Assembly (NCBI GenBank): GCA_001600455.1
Contig: BCKC01000010.1
Location: forward strand, 812,144-876,143
Direction: 5' to 3'
DNA from: Endocalyx cinctus
Lineage: Eukaryota > Ascomycota > Sordariomycetes > Amphisphaeriales > Apiosporaceae
Length of the DNA stretch: 64,000 nucleotides
Shown here: positions 31,421-43,196 of the stretch, in pieces
Numbering within the stretch: position 1 is the first letter of the stretch
Layout: the number at the start of each line of letters is the position of its first letter
Notes under the pieces: model-generated
What the model saw: only the letters and a program-made list of their open reading frames with translations
Told to the model about the DNA's origin: nothing
Database searches by the model: none
Translations under genes and position numbers: made by a program

Positions 31421-33363
31421 CGATAAGATAAAAATGATCATGGAAGAGGCCTATACTAAGCAAAACACGGCCATGGTATTATATGTAAGAAATCGTATGA
31501 GGCCTACGAACCTCGCTTTCCTTGACGCATTCCAACATGAAGATTTGGACCACGACTTACCTAGCATGTTCTTTTTATTACGTAGATCCATCTTCAATAT
31601 GATACGTAAATTCGCGCCCGTCGGTAGGATGAAATTTTTCAGCTAGCCTGCTTGATCCTCAAGTACAGTAAGTAGTGTGGATCAACGTAAGCCGTCGAAT
31701 ATTCCAAGGTGTAATACCTCCGCACGTTGAAGCCGGAGAATGTGGATCTTAAAACTAATTACTTTAATTTAGGAATTTTAATATGTGGGAACATCGACAG
31801 AAAAGAAAAAATTGTGTGTCAGCATATCACGGCTACTCCGTGCTGTCCGCGTTGGGTATACCATGTTTTCGTCAGAGGGGTCGGGCAGCATGGTAAGAAA
31901 TGTATACTATGACTCTAAACTAATGTAGAAGTGTTCGCGAACATGGGATGGTATCTACGTTTTCACCGATATTAACTCCGATTTCAATATTCAAAGCATC
32001 GGACTCTGCCCGATAATGTAACCAAGAATTCCTGATTCTGGCTTTGTCATGAAACTGGGATGGCTAGGGTGGCGTCATCAGGCGCTCGATAGTTCCCCGG
32101 ATTTTTCCCTAGACTCGTAACGCGATCTATTGAGTCGCGTACGGATAAACATTAGTCGTTGGAGAGAGCTTTGCTCACGAAAGGAAGCAGGATCGAGCCA
32201 GCGGTTAAAAAACATACGAATATGTGTTCCTACTTGTGTGGATAGTTGTGACATACCGAAGCAGATCCACCAGCTGAGTGGATTACGGAGTATACTCCTA
32301 ACCTTAGGTAGGTACGCTTCGAAATATTAATAATAAAGATTGCCCTGATTGGTCAATTAATTCGTTATTCGAGTTACCGCGCATAAATATGCTTTCACCA
32401 CCCAAGCTGCCGACCCCCCCCCCCCCCTCGATTTTTTCTCGTGGCAAGTGAATAATAACGATGGTATTATAGGTTTTAATTGCAAGGACACTTAATCTTA
32501 GTTGCTGATGTGGACGTGGGCGGGGACTTAGGGGTACGGGAGGATCCGTTCATATCGCTCAGACAATGCACATAACTAACCTACTTATAGGGATTTCTTC
32601 GGCATTGAATGCATGCTATCGTCGGAAGCCTACACCGACGCTCCATTTTAAACCCCTTAATACGACCGTTAATTAACCCGTCAGGTGGAGGTCGTCAGTC
32701 TTGACTCAAAACTGTCGACCTAAGACGACTGATTCACCGCGGGGGAGCATATATTTCTAGCCTTCTATTACCAAGATCCAAAGAAAATCTTTAGCAAAAT
32801 CTAATGTTTACGTGGGGGATGAGGGAGTGTGGACCATAGCTTATTTCTATTATCTACTTAATCCATTCTATTCCCCGAATCAGCCAATGTGTATTACACA
32901 ACCACCCAGGCCGTCAAGCTGCCTGGGGTATCTTTCGTCGTCTCGAGAAGCATTCTAGATGCTGCAAGAAACTCCGAGGGCTTCTAGTGGAGATCCCGGG
33001 ATTCTACCACGCAGGTCTCGGGGTTTCCCCGGCTTGGCGATGCTCTTCTAGCCCCGAGTAGAATTTTAAGTAGGATAAGTACCTCGGTGAATGAGGACTA
33101 CGGTATTTTAGAGTAGTTAAGATTATCTAATAGTTTAACTCATTGAAGCCTAAAAATATTACCTCATAGTTCTATATTAATACCTACTCTCTCGCTGATC
33201 TATGATGATATTTAGAAATCTACCTACATCGGGAATTATTGGGACTTGTGAAATTATGATTTTATTAATAACCAACATTACTAGGATATTTCTCATAATA
33301 TACATGTTTTCTCTCTTTACGATATTAGTTACACATATTCTGTCGTGGTAAATGAACACCTGA

Positions 33364-35654
33364 TTATACACTAGCCACAGTCTCCCTATCTGAGCTCGTT
33401 GTTTCTTCGTACAGAGGTTCGAGCTTGGCGGACTTCTGGAAGAAAACGTAGCGTTTGATAAAATACGGAAGCCACTTCCGGCATTGATACGAGGCATGTG
33501 TTCGTGTGGGGACGCCGAATATGTAATCCAGTTCTTCCAGTGTTCGCTGCCTAGGTACGAAGAAATCGCCGTTAGTTTATAACTTTATAATTCTACTTAT
33601 TCCGTATCAAAATCACCCGGAGGGTGTCAAGGGGAAAGTAGAGCGAGAGAAATGACTTACTTGGTTTCGGGAATGATGAAAAATATCACCAAGAATGCGA
33701 TAATGTTCAGTCCAGCGTAGATCCCGAAAGCGCCCGTGGGACCGGTCTTGGCCAAGAGAGCGGGAAACGTTAGACTGAGAGCGCTCCCCACCGCGTTGTT
33801 AACGCATATAGTAGACGCGGCACCGATTTCTCGGTGGGAGAGCGGAAACGCCTCGGAAAAGTATATGGAAGGCATCGGCCCAATACCTAAAGTAGAGTGT
33901 CAGCGAATCACATCATCTACTACGAGCCATGGACGAATTGTCTCTATTACGGAATTATTTTCTTACCTGGCCCATACAGTGCAGTGAAGAGATAGATGAA
34001 AAACGCAATCAGGGGCACTCTCGCGCTGTTTTCCGCCGGCAGCAGGAACGCCAACCCAGCCGCGAGCAGACACCAAGCCATGTTGGGGAACGTCAAGAGC
34101 AGCAGGTTCCGCCTCCCAAAAGTATCCATGGTGTAGACGGCGGGGAAGGCGAAGACGAACATGATGATGCCGAAGCCCAGGGAGGCGATCAGGCAGTCCC
34201 TGGTGGAATATCCGGCCTCCTGGAAGATGGTCGAGCTGTAGAAGGCGATGATGTTGATGCCCGAGAACTGCTGGCTGACGACGATCCAGGCGGACGCGAG
34301 CGTCGCCCGGCGCAGGCGCGGCACCGTAAAAAGCTCCTTGATCCGCGTCCCCAAAGTGACGCCGGCGAAGGCGTCGCGCTCCTCCATCACTTGGCGGTGC
34401 GCGTAGTATAAGTCTCGGGCAGCCTGCATCTCCGAGTTGCGGATGCGGCAGAAGGCGGCGAATGCTTCTCTGTACCTGAATTTCTTCATAAGCCAGCGAG
34501 GAGATTCTACGGTGGAAATTTTTATTTCAGTCAGTATTCCTATGTACTCTCTTATTTTTCATATCACTCAAAAAAAAAACAAAAAAAAAAAACGTACCTG
34601 GGCAAAACCAGACAAATATCAGCACGGGTACCGCGGGCGCAAACGCGGCGGCCATCTGAAACCTCCACGCCAGGGCACCGACGCGGTAGAAGACGAGGTT
34701 GGAAGCGAAACCGACGAAGATGCCGAAGGCGACCCAGAGCTGGAACGAGGTGACCAAGCCTCCGCGTATGGAAGCCGGCGCGACCTCGGCCGAGAAGACG
34801 GGAATCGTCGAGATCTTGATACCCATGCCCAGACCCATGAAGAGGCGACACAGCAGAAGGCCCCACCAGTTCACCGTGAAGGCTTGGGCCAGCACCGGGA
34901 ACACGCAGAAAAGGCCGGTTAGGAAGATAGTGCCGCGTCGGCCGAGAATGTTGTTGATCGGATCGGCCGCCCAGGCGGAGAGTAGACCAAACAGCGTGGG
35001 TCCCTAAATTGTGATAAAACGAGCATCCAATTAGTTACTAATTAATATGAATCTTAAAACTGAGACGTTCCGTATCTATATCTTCTTCTTTCTCTCTTAT
35101 TATTATTATTTTAGACTCACCGCATTTATCACTCCGATAAGCCATTCGTTATTTTCAATCCCGAACTCCTTGGGAAAACTTAGGTTGGCACCGTTAGCAC
35201 CGGTATTGTCCCAACCCTGTATAGCCGAGCCCAGGGAACAGAGGGCTATGGTGTAATAGAGATCTTTGGGCAAGTGCCACTTGTGCGTGATCTCTCTGCG
35301 GAGGTGATTCTTGTCCTCGCTCGTGAGCTCGTCGACGTCTTCGTACGAGTCAGGGTTTTGGGCCGCGAGAGCGCCTCGGTAGAAGACGCCTTCCTCGTCC
35401 TGGAAACCGTAGTCGGCGCAAAACGCGGCAACCTGGGTCTTCAAGTCCTGCCTCGAGATGCCGAGTAGGGGGTTCAGAATCCTATTTTTTTCACACACTT
35501 GGATTAGCGACTTGTCTTCCAAAGGCGTAGCATTCTAATGCCGAAGCTCTTACTTGGCGTTGACATTATGAGTATACGTTTCTGCGGTGTGTTCGTAATG
35601 CTCTACATCGACCTTGAGGTCCTTCCGAAGCTCGCTCGTGGGTGAAGCCGCCAT
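33364..35654 (-). CDS. MFS sugar transporter (hexose/quinate-type), six exons
   Basis: Exons 35554-35654, 35121-35481, 34598-35003, 33967-34506, 33661-33886 and 33364-33550 join in frame to 606 residues. The 5' end is easy to misread: exon 1 ends at GTAAGA (35553) and the true acceptor is the AATAG before 35481, which removes two in-frame stops and gives the usual ...[12 protein letters not shown] start. A long cytosolic N-terminus precedes twelve membrane helices. Family signatures are GRRGT after helix 2, PESPRWL between helices 6 and 7, QQFSGIN in helix 7 and D-x-x-GRR (DTFGRR) after helix 8. The end is [11 protein letters not shown], the common sugar-porter signature. It should import a sugar or related polyol across the plasma membrane; the substrate cannot be read. 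It is divergent from the transaldolase gene. Confidence 0.9.
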
Positions 35655-37256
35655 GTTTTGCTCAGTATAGTCTAGTGATCGAGAAGCGCTCGTGAGGCGA
35701 TGTAGCTGTGTTTATACTAATCATGCTGAAGCTGATGATGAAGATGAGTAGATGATGGCTTTGATAGTATTTATAGGCAAATTTGTGAGTCTATACTGTT
35801 ATTAGTCTCCATGTTTGGTCCCCACTCCGTTCCCAGTAGTCTGTTTCCCCATGGGGTTGACATCGCGATCGCCAAAAGAGGCTGGACCCCTGTCACTCTG
35901 AACACTATGTCACTTTGACCAGGTAGGTGGAACGTTTATTGGTCAATTCCGGTCAATTGGCAACTAGTCTAGTTAAATTCTACCCCAGGTTTTGAATTAA
36001 TTGAATATCCAATGCGTTGAATCCTTCGGCTCTCGCGGGGGGATATCTGTTTGCCCGGAAGCATCCTGTTTTGTCTAAGGAATGAGCGACACTTTTGAAC
36101 CATGCAACTTTTCACGCATGACTAAGAGTTTATAGAGGTAGAGGAATATCATACGACTCCAAGATCATTATCGTAAGAGAGATAGTTTAGTGCACAATTT
36201 ACTTTTTGCAAGTGAAGACATTGATCAAAACCTGGAGCTCTTCATTTAGAAGCTCGCTCAACATCCGACATTTTCGGTCATTATCCGCGTGCTGACATCT
36301 GTAACGAGAGTTCGTGGACTTTATCGTCAATCGTTCCTCAATTCTTGAGGGAACCGGCCGTAGCTTGAGCCTCTGCCCGGTACAAATTTAACCGCCTAAC
36401 CGCCTGGCTGAGATGATGTCAAAATCGTAAAAGTACAGAGGAGCACATGAGCATCAGATCATGTGAGCTGAAGTTGAGCCGGAACCAATCATTTCATCGA
36501 ATGTGAAATACAAGTTGATATCCCCGCAGATTTCCATTACAGGAATCGGGGGATTCGCCTTGCATGCATCCAGCTGCCCTGCGCAGAGCCCTTACATGTA
36601 TAAACATTACAGGTCACTGCCCATGTACGCCCTGTACAGGACAAACATGGCAGTGTGGCACGGGGTCATTCGGCACATTGTCTTACGTATGTTCCTCGGA
36701 TCATGATTGGCCATGCCCTGTGTGTGAATGCCCGCATTGGGACTAACGTCGTGGGGTGCCAATTATATACGAGACTCTAACGTGTGGAGGTGAATGCGGG
36801 GAAGTCTTGGGGAAGCGGAATATTGTAGAATCGAAAAGCAGATTTTGATTGGTTGGAAATATCGATTGAGAAATACTTGGAATTGGATAGACTGGCCAAC
36901 AACTAAATTATCGATCTAGGGGTAATCCGTGGTATTCGAAATTTGCCCTGTATGTGTCGCCGTACCGTACATACGGGTGGTACCGCCTGGTGGCGCCCCC
37001 AGAGCGGCCTGCGTGTGTTCAACCTCATAGATGCGATGATCTACCACTGCCCTGTGCAGTGCCTTGTGTGAGATGGCGGTACTGACTGACAATCTGCCTC
37101 CGACATTACTACAAGTCCAGGTTGAGTCTTTAATGTTATAAAGTGACGGGATACCCATGGCATTTCATTATCTATCAACACGAAATTCATCAAGTTACAT
37201 CGGTGACTTTTCACTGCAAAAAAATTCAGAATTATCATTATCGACAAGTATACATT
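35655..37256. promoter_or_regulatory. Bidirectional upstream region, transporter and transaldolase
   Basis: 1.6 kb between two divergent starts. Short ORFs at 36503-36746 and 36916-37158 look like chance frames. The region could carry shared control of the transporter and transaldolase genes. No specific regulator site could be assigned with confidence. Confidence 0.4.
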
Positions 37257-38580
37257 ATGGGTAGTCTATCAGCACCGACATGGCTCGAGAAGCTAGAGGA
37301 GCAGTGTGAGTGGCCGTACGTGGCTCGACTTGATGGAAGAATGAACTAACATCGAATCTAGTAAATGTTGACGTGGACTGGATGGCTCCCGAATACATTG
37401 AGTCTATGAAGCCTTTCAAATTTCACGATCAGACCAGCAATCAACTCTGGGTCAATATTCAACTGCACCATCCTTCGAATGCCGATCTCCTCGCTCAGAC
37501 TACCAAAGAATTGAAGTCGGTAGGATGGCTAGCCATTTACACGCGTATGGTGAGTTTCGATATCGTAAATTGAAACTTTTGCGTATCGTAGCTGACAGAA
37601 ATGACCACGAAAACATAGGCTGTTTTGATGTGTAAGAAGAACATCGACAATCTCTCTGGTCGTGTCCTCCTCCAAACTCTTCCTTCAGAAGCATATAACA
37701 CCGAAAAAACGCTAGAGCATGCTCGCCTCTACGACGCCGAATTCAAGAGGGCAGGTATCAGCCGTGATCGGTATTGCATCAAGATACCATCCACGGGCCC
37801 CGCCTTAAACGCGGCGAAGATCTTGACCGAGGAAGGCATACCGACTTTGGGTACCGCCCTTTTTAGTCTCCCGCAGGCCGTTGCTTGTAGCCAGGCTGGC
37901 TGCTGGTATATCAGCCCTTATTACAACGGTTCGTAGATTAAAAAAAAAAAAGCACTGTTGAGCCGAATAATAATATCCAATTTCGGAAATGCTGACTATT
38001 TTGTTCTTACTACAATACAGAAACGCGGGCCCACGACGATCTCGCTCTGTGGCCCAACGTTGACGACCCGGCCAGAGACCACCCCAACAGCTCGCGCGTC
38101 CTCAAGATCATCGAAACCTACAAGAAGATGTACAAGGAGACCGGAAAGAGGCAGCCCCTGCTGAAGAATGCTAGTTTCATCTCAGCGAAGGAAGCGATGG
38201 CGGCCGGGGAGATGGGATGTCACTCGGCTACCATCTCCCACACGGTCCTCAACGAGCTCGCCAAGCTCAAGTACGACGCGTCCAAGCAGCCCGGTGAAGG
38301 CGTCCCTAAGCCCGCGGACGTCTACGCCAACGCCTTGCCGACGCCCAAGAGGCTGGCCGATGTGTCGCAGACCGACAGGCTGGATCCCAACTTTAAGGCG
38401 TGGCCGGACACCAACGTTGACTATCTCGCTAATGGAGGTGCCGAGCTTGAGAAAGCGATCGAGAACGACCCTGTGACGAAGGAAAGGTTGAAGAATGCTT
38501 TGACCCTCTTTATCGGAGATGATGAGAACGGCGAGAAGAGCAGCCAGAAGCACATCGAAGAGGCCATGAGTAGGGTCTAG
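37257..38580 (+). CDS. Transaldolase-family protein with a noncanonical active site
   Basis: Four exons, 37257-37305, 37362-37549, 37619-37928 and 38021-38580, give 368 residues in frame. Family landmarks are DQTSN (cf. DATTN), CIKIPST with the Schiff-base lysine, TALFSLPQA, ISPYYNE, and a C-terminal ASFISAKEAMAMGEMGCHSATI-like helix region (here AGEMGCHSATI). Transaldolase moves a three-carbon unit between sugar phosphates in the pentose phosphate pathway. Against the E. coli TalB residues I know, the Lys, the Ser of ISP and the first Asn are kept. The acid Glu of the TEVD strand falls on Gln (LLQTLP), and the Asn before the TLLFS strand is absent. The protein may therefore be a paralogue with changed chemistry. 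The neighbouring sugar transporter suggests a sugar-use role. Confidence 0.85.
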
Positions 38581-38724
38581 ATTACTGGCAGCACGATGAT
38601 GGATGGCTATTATAAATAGTTAGCTAAAATCATAAGGGATAACCTTCATAATCAATCTATTGACATCAAACCTACCCAAGAATTTGTACATGATGTAATT
38701 TATTGGATGGTCTTGCGGGCTCTT

Positions 38725-39793
38725 TCAATTGGGTATGAAACCTCTAGTATTTATTAAGTTGTGGTTGAACTGGGAACTCAATTGACTGCCCCGATGAGCA
38801 CTACCACTGCTAGACTGTAAGTCGTTAGGAGTGCTAAATTTTTCATATTGTGAGAGAATATGAGAATGGTCTAGTATAGATTCTACAAATGCGTTCGTTG
38901 GTGATATACTGTTGATATCATATGCTGATACCGACACGGGCAGAGGCAGTGGTACCGACGGCCCATCAATGGCAATCAAGTCTGTTGGTAAAAGTTCGTT
39001 CCTCAAGGGATCTCGGGTAGATTGGTCAGGAGGGTTAAACTTCTGTAGGGATTCTCCAAAACTAGGCCACGAGATATCTAAGCCCGCGTTATCCTGAAGA
39101 ATTCGGTCAATCGGTGGCGAGAAAGAGTCTGGTACAGTGAGGGGATTTTGATTTTCCATTATTTGTGTTTCTGATTGCTTAGCCAGTTGGGAATCAGCTG
39201 TTGCGCCTAACCCCATGTCGGATGTAATATCGCCACTTAGTTGGAGAATGGTAGATTCATTCTCAGCGGTTTCCCTCGCGAGTCGCGTTTCTATACCAGC
39301 TCCGATTCTCCATTGATTAACTTCTGCGAGAAGTTCGTCGCGCTCTTCTCGCATCGCCTGTAGCTGCTGGGTGGTGGCATGGTGTTTAGACAGCAGTGAC
39401 GCGATGTAAATGATGCTTTCAGCTACGACTACGTGTTTTGAGAGTCGCTGTGGATCGGTATCCGACAGCGATGGAAGCAGAGCTGCGAGACTCTGCGTGA
39501 TGAACGGGCAGTTAGTATGATGTTAATTAATGGCGAGTATATAAGGTTCGTTCTAATGAATTGATGGACATGGAATTGCCTACAGTCAATCGCTCTTTGA
39601 AGGCTACTCGACGAGATTTCTCGAATACACGATGAGCAGCTCGATCGTTTGCCGTGAAGTTACGGATGCGCTTCTTTTTTTTGCCACTTCCAACATTGTT
39701 TTTGGACGTATGCTCATAGTGAAGAGGACTTGGACTCGAAGGGTGCGACCCTTGAGTCTTTTTAGCAGGCCTATTTAAGTCATTCGAGGACAT
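38725..39793 (-). CDS. bHLH transcription factor
   Basis: Two exons, 39584-39793 and 38725-39492, give 325 residues; the intron sits in helix 1 of the domain. The basic region and helix 1 read RAAHRVFEKSRRVAFKERLT, with the E...RR pattern of E-box-binding bHLH proteins. After the join comes SLAALLPSL, a short loop, and helix 2 KHVVVAESIIYIASLL. A leucine-rich coiled coil follows (QQLQAMREERDELLAEVNQW), so it is probably bHLH with a zipper. The remaining 190 residues are Ser/Asp/Pro-rich and may activate transcription. A lysine-rich patch (KKKKRIR) in exon 1 is a likely nuclear signal. It ends 144 bp from the transaldolase end, in convergent order. Confidence 0.85.
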
Positions 39794-40296
39794 CAGGTTG
39801 GGTTATTACGAATTAGTTCTTGTTCTGCTAAAATCTTTGTTATAAGCATGTAGTAGACGAAACGTAAAGATTTGGGGACCTGTGTCAGACAAAGTGGTAA
39901 AATCGAAGAGATGAAGAAGGATTTGGTGGGTGGAAGAGGGCGGAGTTTACCATACGATGGCCGTCTGAGCAGAACTGGGGTAAAACTGGGTATGACCTGG
40001 GGTAAATTGGGGCGCTGCAAAAATGAGCGGAGACGGGAAACGTGGAGGTTGGGAAGCAATGCGGGGAGGTACTAACCAATAACTGACCCGGATCCGATGC
40101 GGAAAATAAAAGGTGGGAAACTGGACGTGTCGTCGTATTAACCGGCAATGACATAAGAGTTTTGTCTCAGACCAACTGTCATGGTAGTGAGACCTCCCTT
40201 GCAGTATGCGTACCTGACTGTCTATGGCAAGGGATGCTATCACGTTAAGATTCAGGGAGCAAATACTTCGGCGCAATCATCTCATCGCAGAGGGCT
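39794..40296. promoter_or_regulatory. Upstream region of the bHLH gene
   Basis: About 0.5 kb that should contain the bHLH promoter. Overlapping short ORFs on both strands have no recognisable motif. Confidence 0.35.
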
Positions 40297-41330
40297 TATT
40301 TGAAGATGGAGTTCAGATATGCCTTTACGCATTTGCACAATAGCACTGTCCAATATAACGATATACCTAGTGATATAAAGTCCTCGTTGAACTTCGGTGA
40401 CGTCTCAATTGTTGTTGCAGCCACTTCTATCAAGCTTGGGTTTCCATTATTAATGGATTTATTTTCCGAACTGGAACATCGAATAGTTGCTCTCGGCCAG
40501 CCTTAGGAATTGTAGTATCCAGGGTGCAAGGTACGTTCTGAAAAAATTGAGCAAGACACTTTTGTCTTGTATAAAACTGATCTAGTTGTTCTAGTATACT
40601 TCTGATACTTAAGTAAATTGTTTTAACTACATCATTCTTAAAGTAGCATTTCCAAATCCTTGGAAAGACATTCGACAAATAATCACATAATTTTCATTAG
40701 AATAAAACTCACCTCTATGAATTAGCAGTAAGTTTGGTGTCTCAGTGCATACCTTAAGCTCTCGTATACTTCTTCTTAGGGATGTAGAGAACGGTGGAAA
40801 GAAAACAGGTCTACTCAGCTCCTGCTGTCAGGTATGCATGTTTGTAATGGACAGAAGAAGAAAAAGAAAGAAAAAGAAAAGAATTAATTTTACACATCAG
40901 CCACACCAAAAGTCTAGATACTTCTAAAACTCACGCAATTACTCGTATCGCCTCTGAACTTCTTACTTAGCATTTTCAGCATCAGCTATGAGATTAAAAT
41001 TTGTCTAAGAATACCAACTTCATAATCATTCGGATCATTGACTTATATGATATGACTCAACGTGGATCATAAACACGGCCTGGCCGATGAGAACTATTGA
41101 AACCCAGCTGAGGTGAAGCATTGTATCGGCGCCCATAATACTCAGCCGCAAAAATTAACATCATGCAGTCATAGAGGCTTTCTTTTATTCTACATGATGC
41201 ATTACAGCAATTACATGAAATATTTAAATCTGGAAGATTTACCATAAGTGAATAATGTTGTTTACGCTCATTCGATAAATAGCCCTGGAAGGAATTATTT
41301 AAATAAGCACTCACCTTCTCAAGATCATTT
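40297..41330 (-). pseudogene. Possible decayed or unannotated minus-strand gene
   Basis: Three minus-strand open pieces look more protein-like than chance. They are 41057-41314 (85 codons with a Cys cluster, CNCCNASC), 40430-40678 (82 codons) and an end piece that closes at a TAA near 40300 (IEVAATTIETSPKFNED). The last two are in different frames over about 40430-40440, so either an intron or a frameshift separates them. I do not recognise the protein and could not build a single consistent model. Confidence 0.25.
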
Positions 41331-41426
41331 GTAGCCCTCGATATATCACGGCAGACTCTTTAATAATATATAATATTGTTTTATTGACAGTTCTTTAAAA
41401 ACTTCTATTACAGTCCATATAAAGCA

Positions 41427-42152
41427 ATGCTTTCTAAGATTAACTGCCTCTCCCTTGCTTTCGCAAGTCTTTCTGGGCTCGTAGTGGCCGATAAAGGAGG
41501 TTCGTCGAATAATATATTTTAATTATTTTTGACTTCATCCGTACGCTAACACACTTCTAATCACAGCTGCTAGCGTTTACGGATGCATCTGGCACGATGA
41601 AAAAAACAAGCCAACTCAGCCTTACTCTGTCCACTGGCAACCTGGGTTATCGAGCGACAAGTGCATGCGCCTTACAGGCAACCCTGAACCTATGAGTGTC
41701 AATGGTGCAGGACTCACATGCCGATCTTTGGGAACGGTCTCCATTGACGACAACTGGTTATGCTTCTGGAGAGAGAGTTGGTGGGGTCTTTCGTATACGG
41801 CCAGCGTTGCTTACTCAGGCTCGACCAACAGCCAATGGACCACGGGACCATCCAACTCGGATATCACTCTTAAGGATCAGAGCCCCGGCACTAGTGTTTG
41901 CTCGAGCGAGTCTGACTGTAAAGGAAATTTTATTCAGTGGGATAACGACAAGCACGCCACGTTATACGTGAGTAAATTTTCCGGTAATTAGAGATTTTAA
42001 TCCAGCCACTAATTCCAGCTTTCCAGATTGTGTTCGCACCCGACGAAACAGGGGTTCGAACTAGTTCCCTCACGAACGAGGAACAGGAAATCGAGTCTGA
42101 AGATGAAGAAGCCCCAAAGTTTAGAGTGCAAGCACCAAAGTATGAGATCTAA
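41427..42152 (+). CDS. Small secreted cysteine-containing protein, effector-like
   Basis: Exons 41427-41499, 41567-41967 and 42027-42152 give 199 residues. A clear signal peptide (MLSKINCLSLAFASLSGLVVA) is followed by a mature part with six cysteines (in YGC, DKC, LTC, WLC, SVC and SDC contexts), which could make three disulfides. It is rich in Trp, Ser and Gly. A short acidic tail follows the last exon join. No enzyme motif is visible. Size, secretion signal and Cys content match the loose definition of a fungal effector or secreted defence protein, but no family was recognised. It stands alone between the bHLH region and the PLC-like gene, both of which read away from or toward different partners. 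Confidence 0.75.
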
Positions 42153-43196
42153 ACTGGATGCTCATGTCTTCAGGGAAGCTATAGATGTCTCTATTGTAGC
42201 GTGTAGCTAAACATGAATTGTGGATTTTGGATTACAAGGGAAAGGCTTATAGACGCGGAACTGCTTTAGTTTTTATATACGAAATTTTAATATTGCAATC
42301 TAAGCTCATCTGGAATATTTTTTATTTGTCCCTCTATCATGACCACCTATCGTTGATTTTGATAGTGTCTATTTATGCCGAGCAATGTAATTTTAGTGGG
42401 TTTAGATTTTCATGCAGCACAATGAATATTCCTCTAGAGGACCGAAACATAGCTTCTAATATTATACTTACTATAAATAGGAATTTATACAGAATATATT
42501 TCGTCGGAAAACCCGAGAGAAGACTACTGGAAGTGATGTAGTACCTGTTTGTCATACATTCTTGTAAAGACTAGTATGGAGATGCATCAGATGTCCATTC
42601 ATAAAAAGAAAATAATGTTTGGATTGCCCCTTTTTGATTAGAGATGCATGATCCCTGAATGTTCTAGAATTTCAGGTGGCTAGTCACGATATTTGATAAG
42701 CAATCGCTTCTTCAAGACAAAAGTTCCAACAAGGGAGAACGTATAGAACTAATTTGATCTATTCAGCCTCGATCTTCCCCTCATCGGAATGAAGTGATTC
42801 GATGAGACATGCCGCCATGTACAGGCATATGCTGTGGTTTCACCACATCTTACCTAGCTCAGAGTCCAGGTTATCATAGAGCTCCACCTGTGGCGTAGCA
42901 GTAAGACGGATTGCTGCAATTAATTGTCTTAAATTGACCGGACCACGCGATTATAATTTCTCGCAATGAACTCAGCCAGCTTCAGCTTTTCAGCCTCAAA
43001 ATCAAGCGAGATATCACATCACCAAATAATTTCTCTTTACATTTTACACGTGTTAATTAATCAACTCTATGGTATTAATCAATTTCCATAATATCCTAGC
43101 CAGTTCTCTGCTCCAAGCAACTCCCACCCCCAATTCTCACGATATCGCAATTTTTGTATTCAGCAAAGCACTTCTTTCCTCATATCTTTACTCAAC
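42153..43196. promoter_or_regulatory. Upstream region of the PLC-like gene
   Basis: About 1 kb. The last 120 bases before the ATG are pyrimidine-rich (CCAAGCAACTCCCACC..., CTTCTTTCCTC...), a common look for ascomycete core promoters and 5' UTRs. An ORF of 107 codons at 42218-42541 has no motif and is probably chance. Confidence 0.4.

Larger units (their letters stand above)
30326..33363. other. 3-kb gene desert
   Basis: No gene is supported. It contains an ATTTT-type repeat (about 30680-30725), a CT-rich tract (30925-30965), a TGAC tetranucleotide run (31394-31420) and a run of 14 C (32414-32427). Short ORFs (30999-31280, 31434-31646, 32130-32330) show no motif and do not join by plausible introns. 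Confidence 0.5.

Noticed and set aside
42028..42060. GGTTCGAACTAGTTCC as a tRNA T-arm
   Set aside because: No acceptor, D or anticodon arm could be folded around it; it lies in exon 3 of the secreted protein gene.
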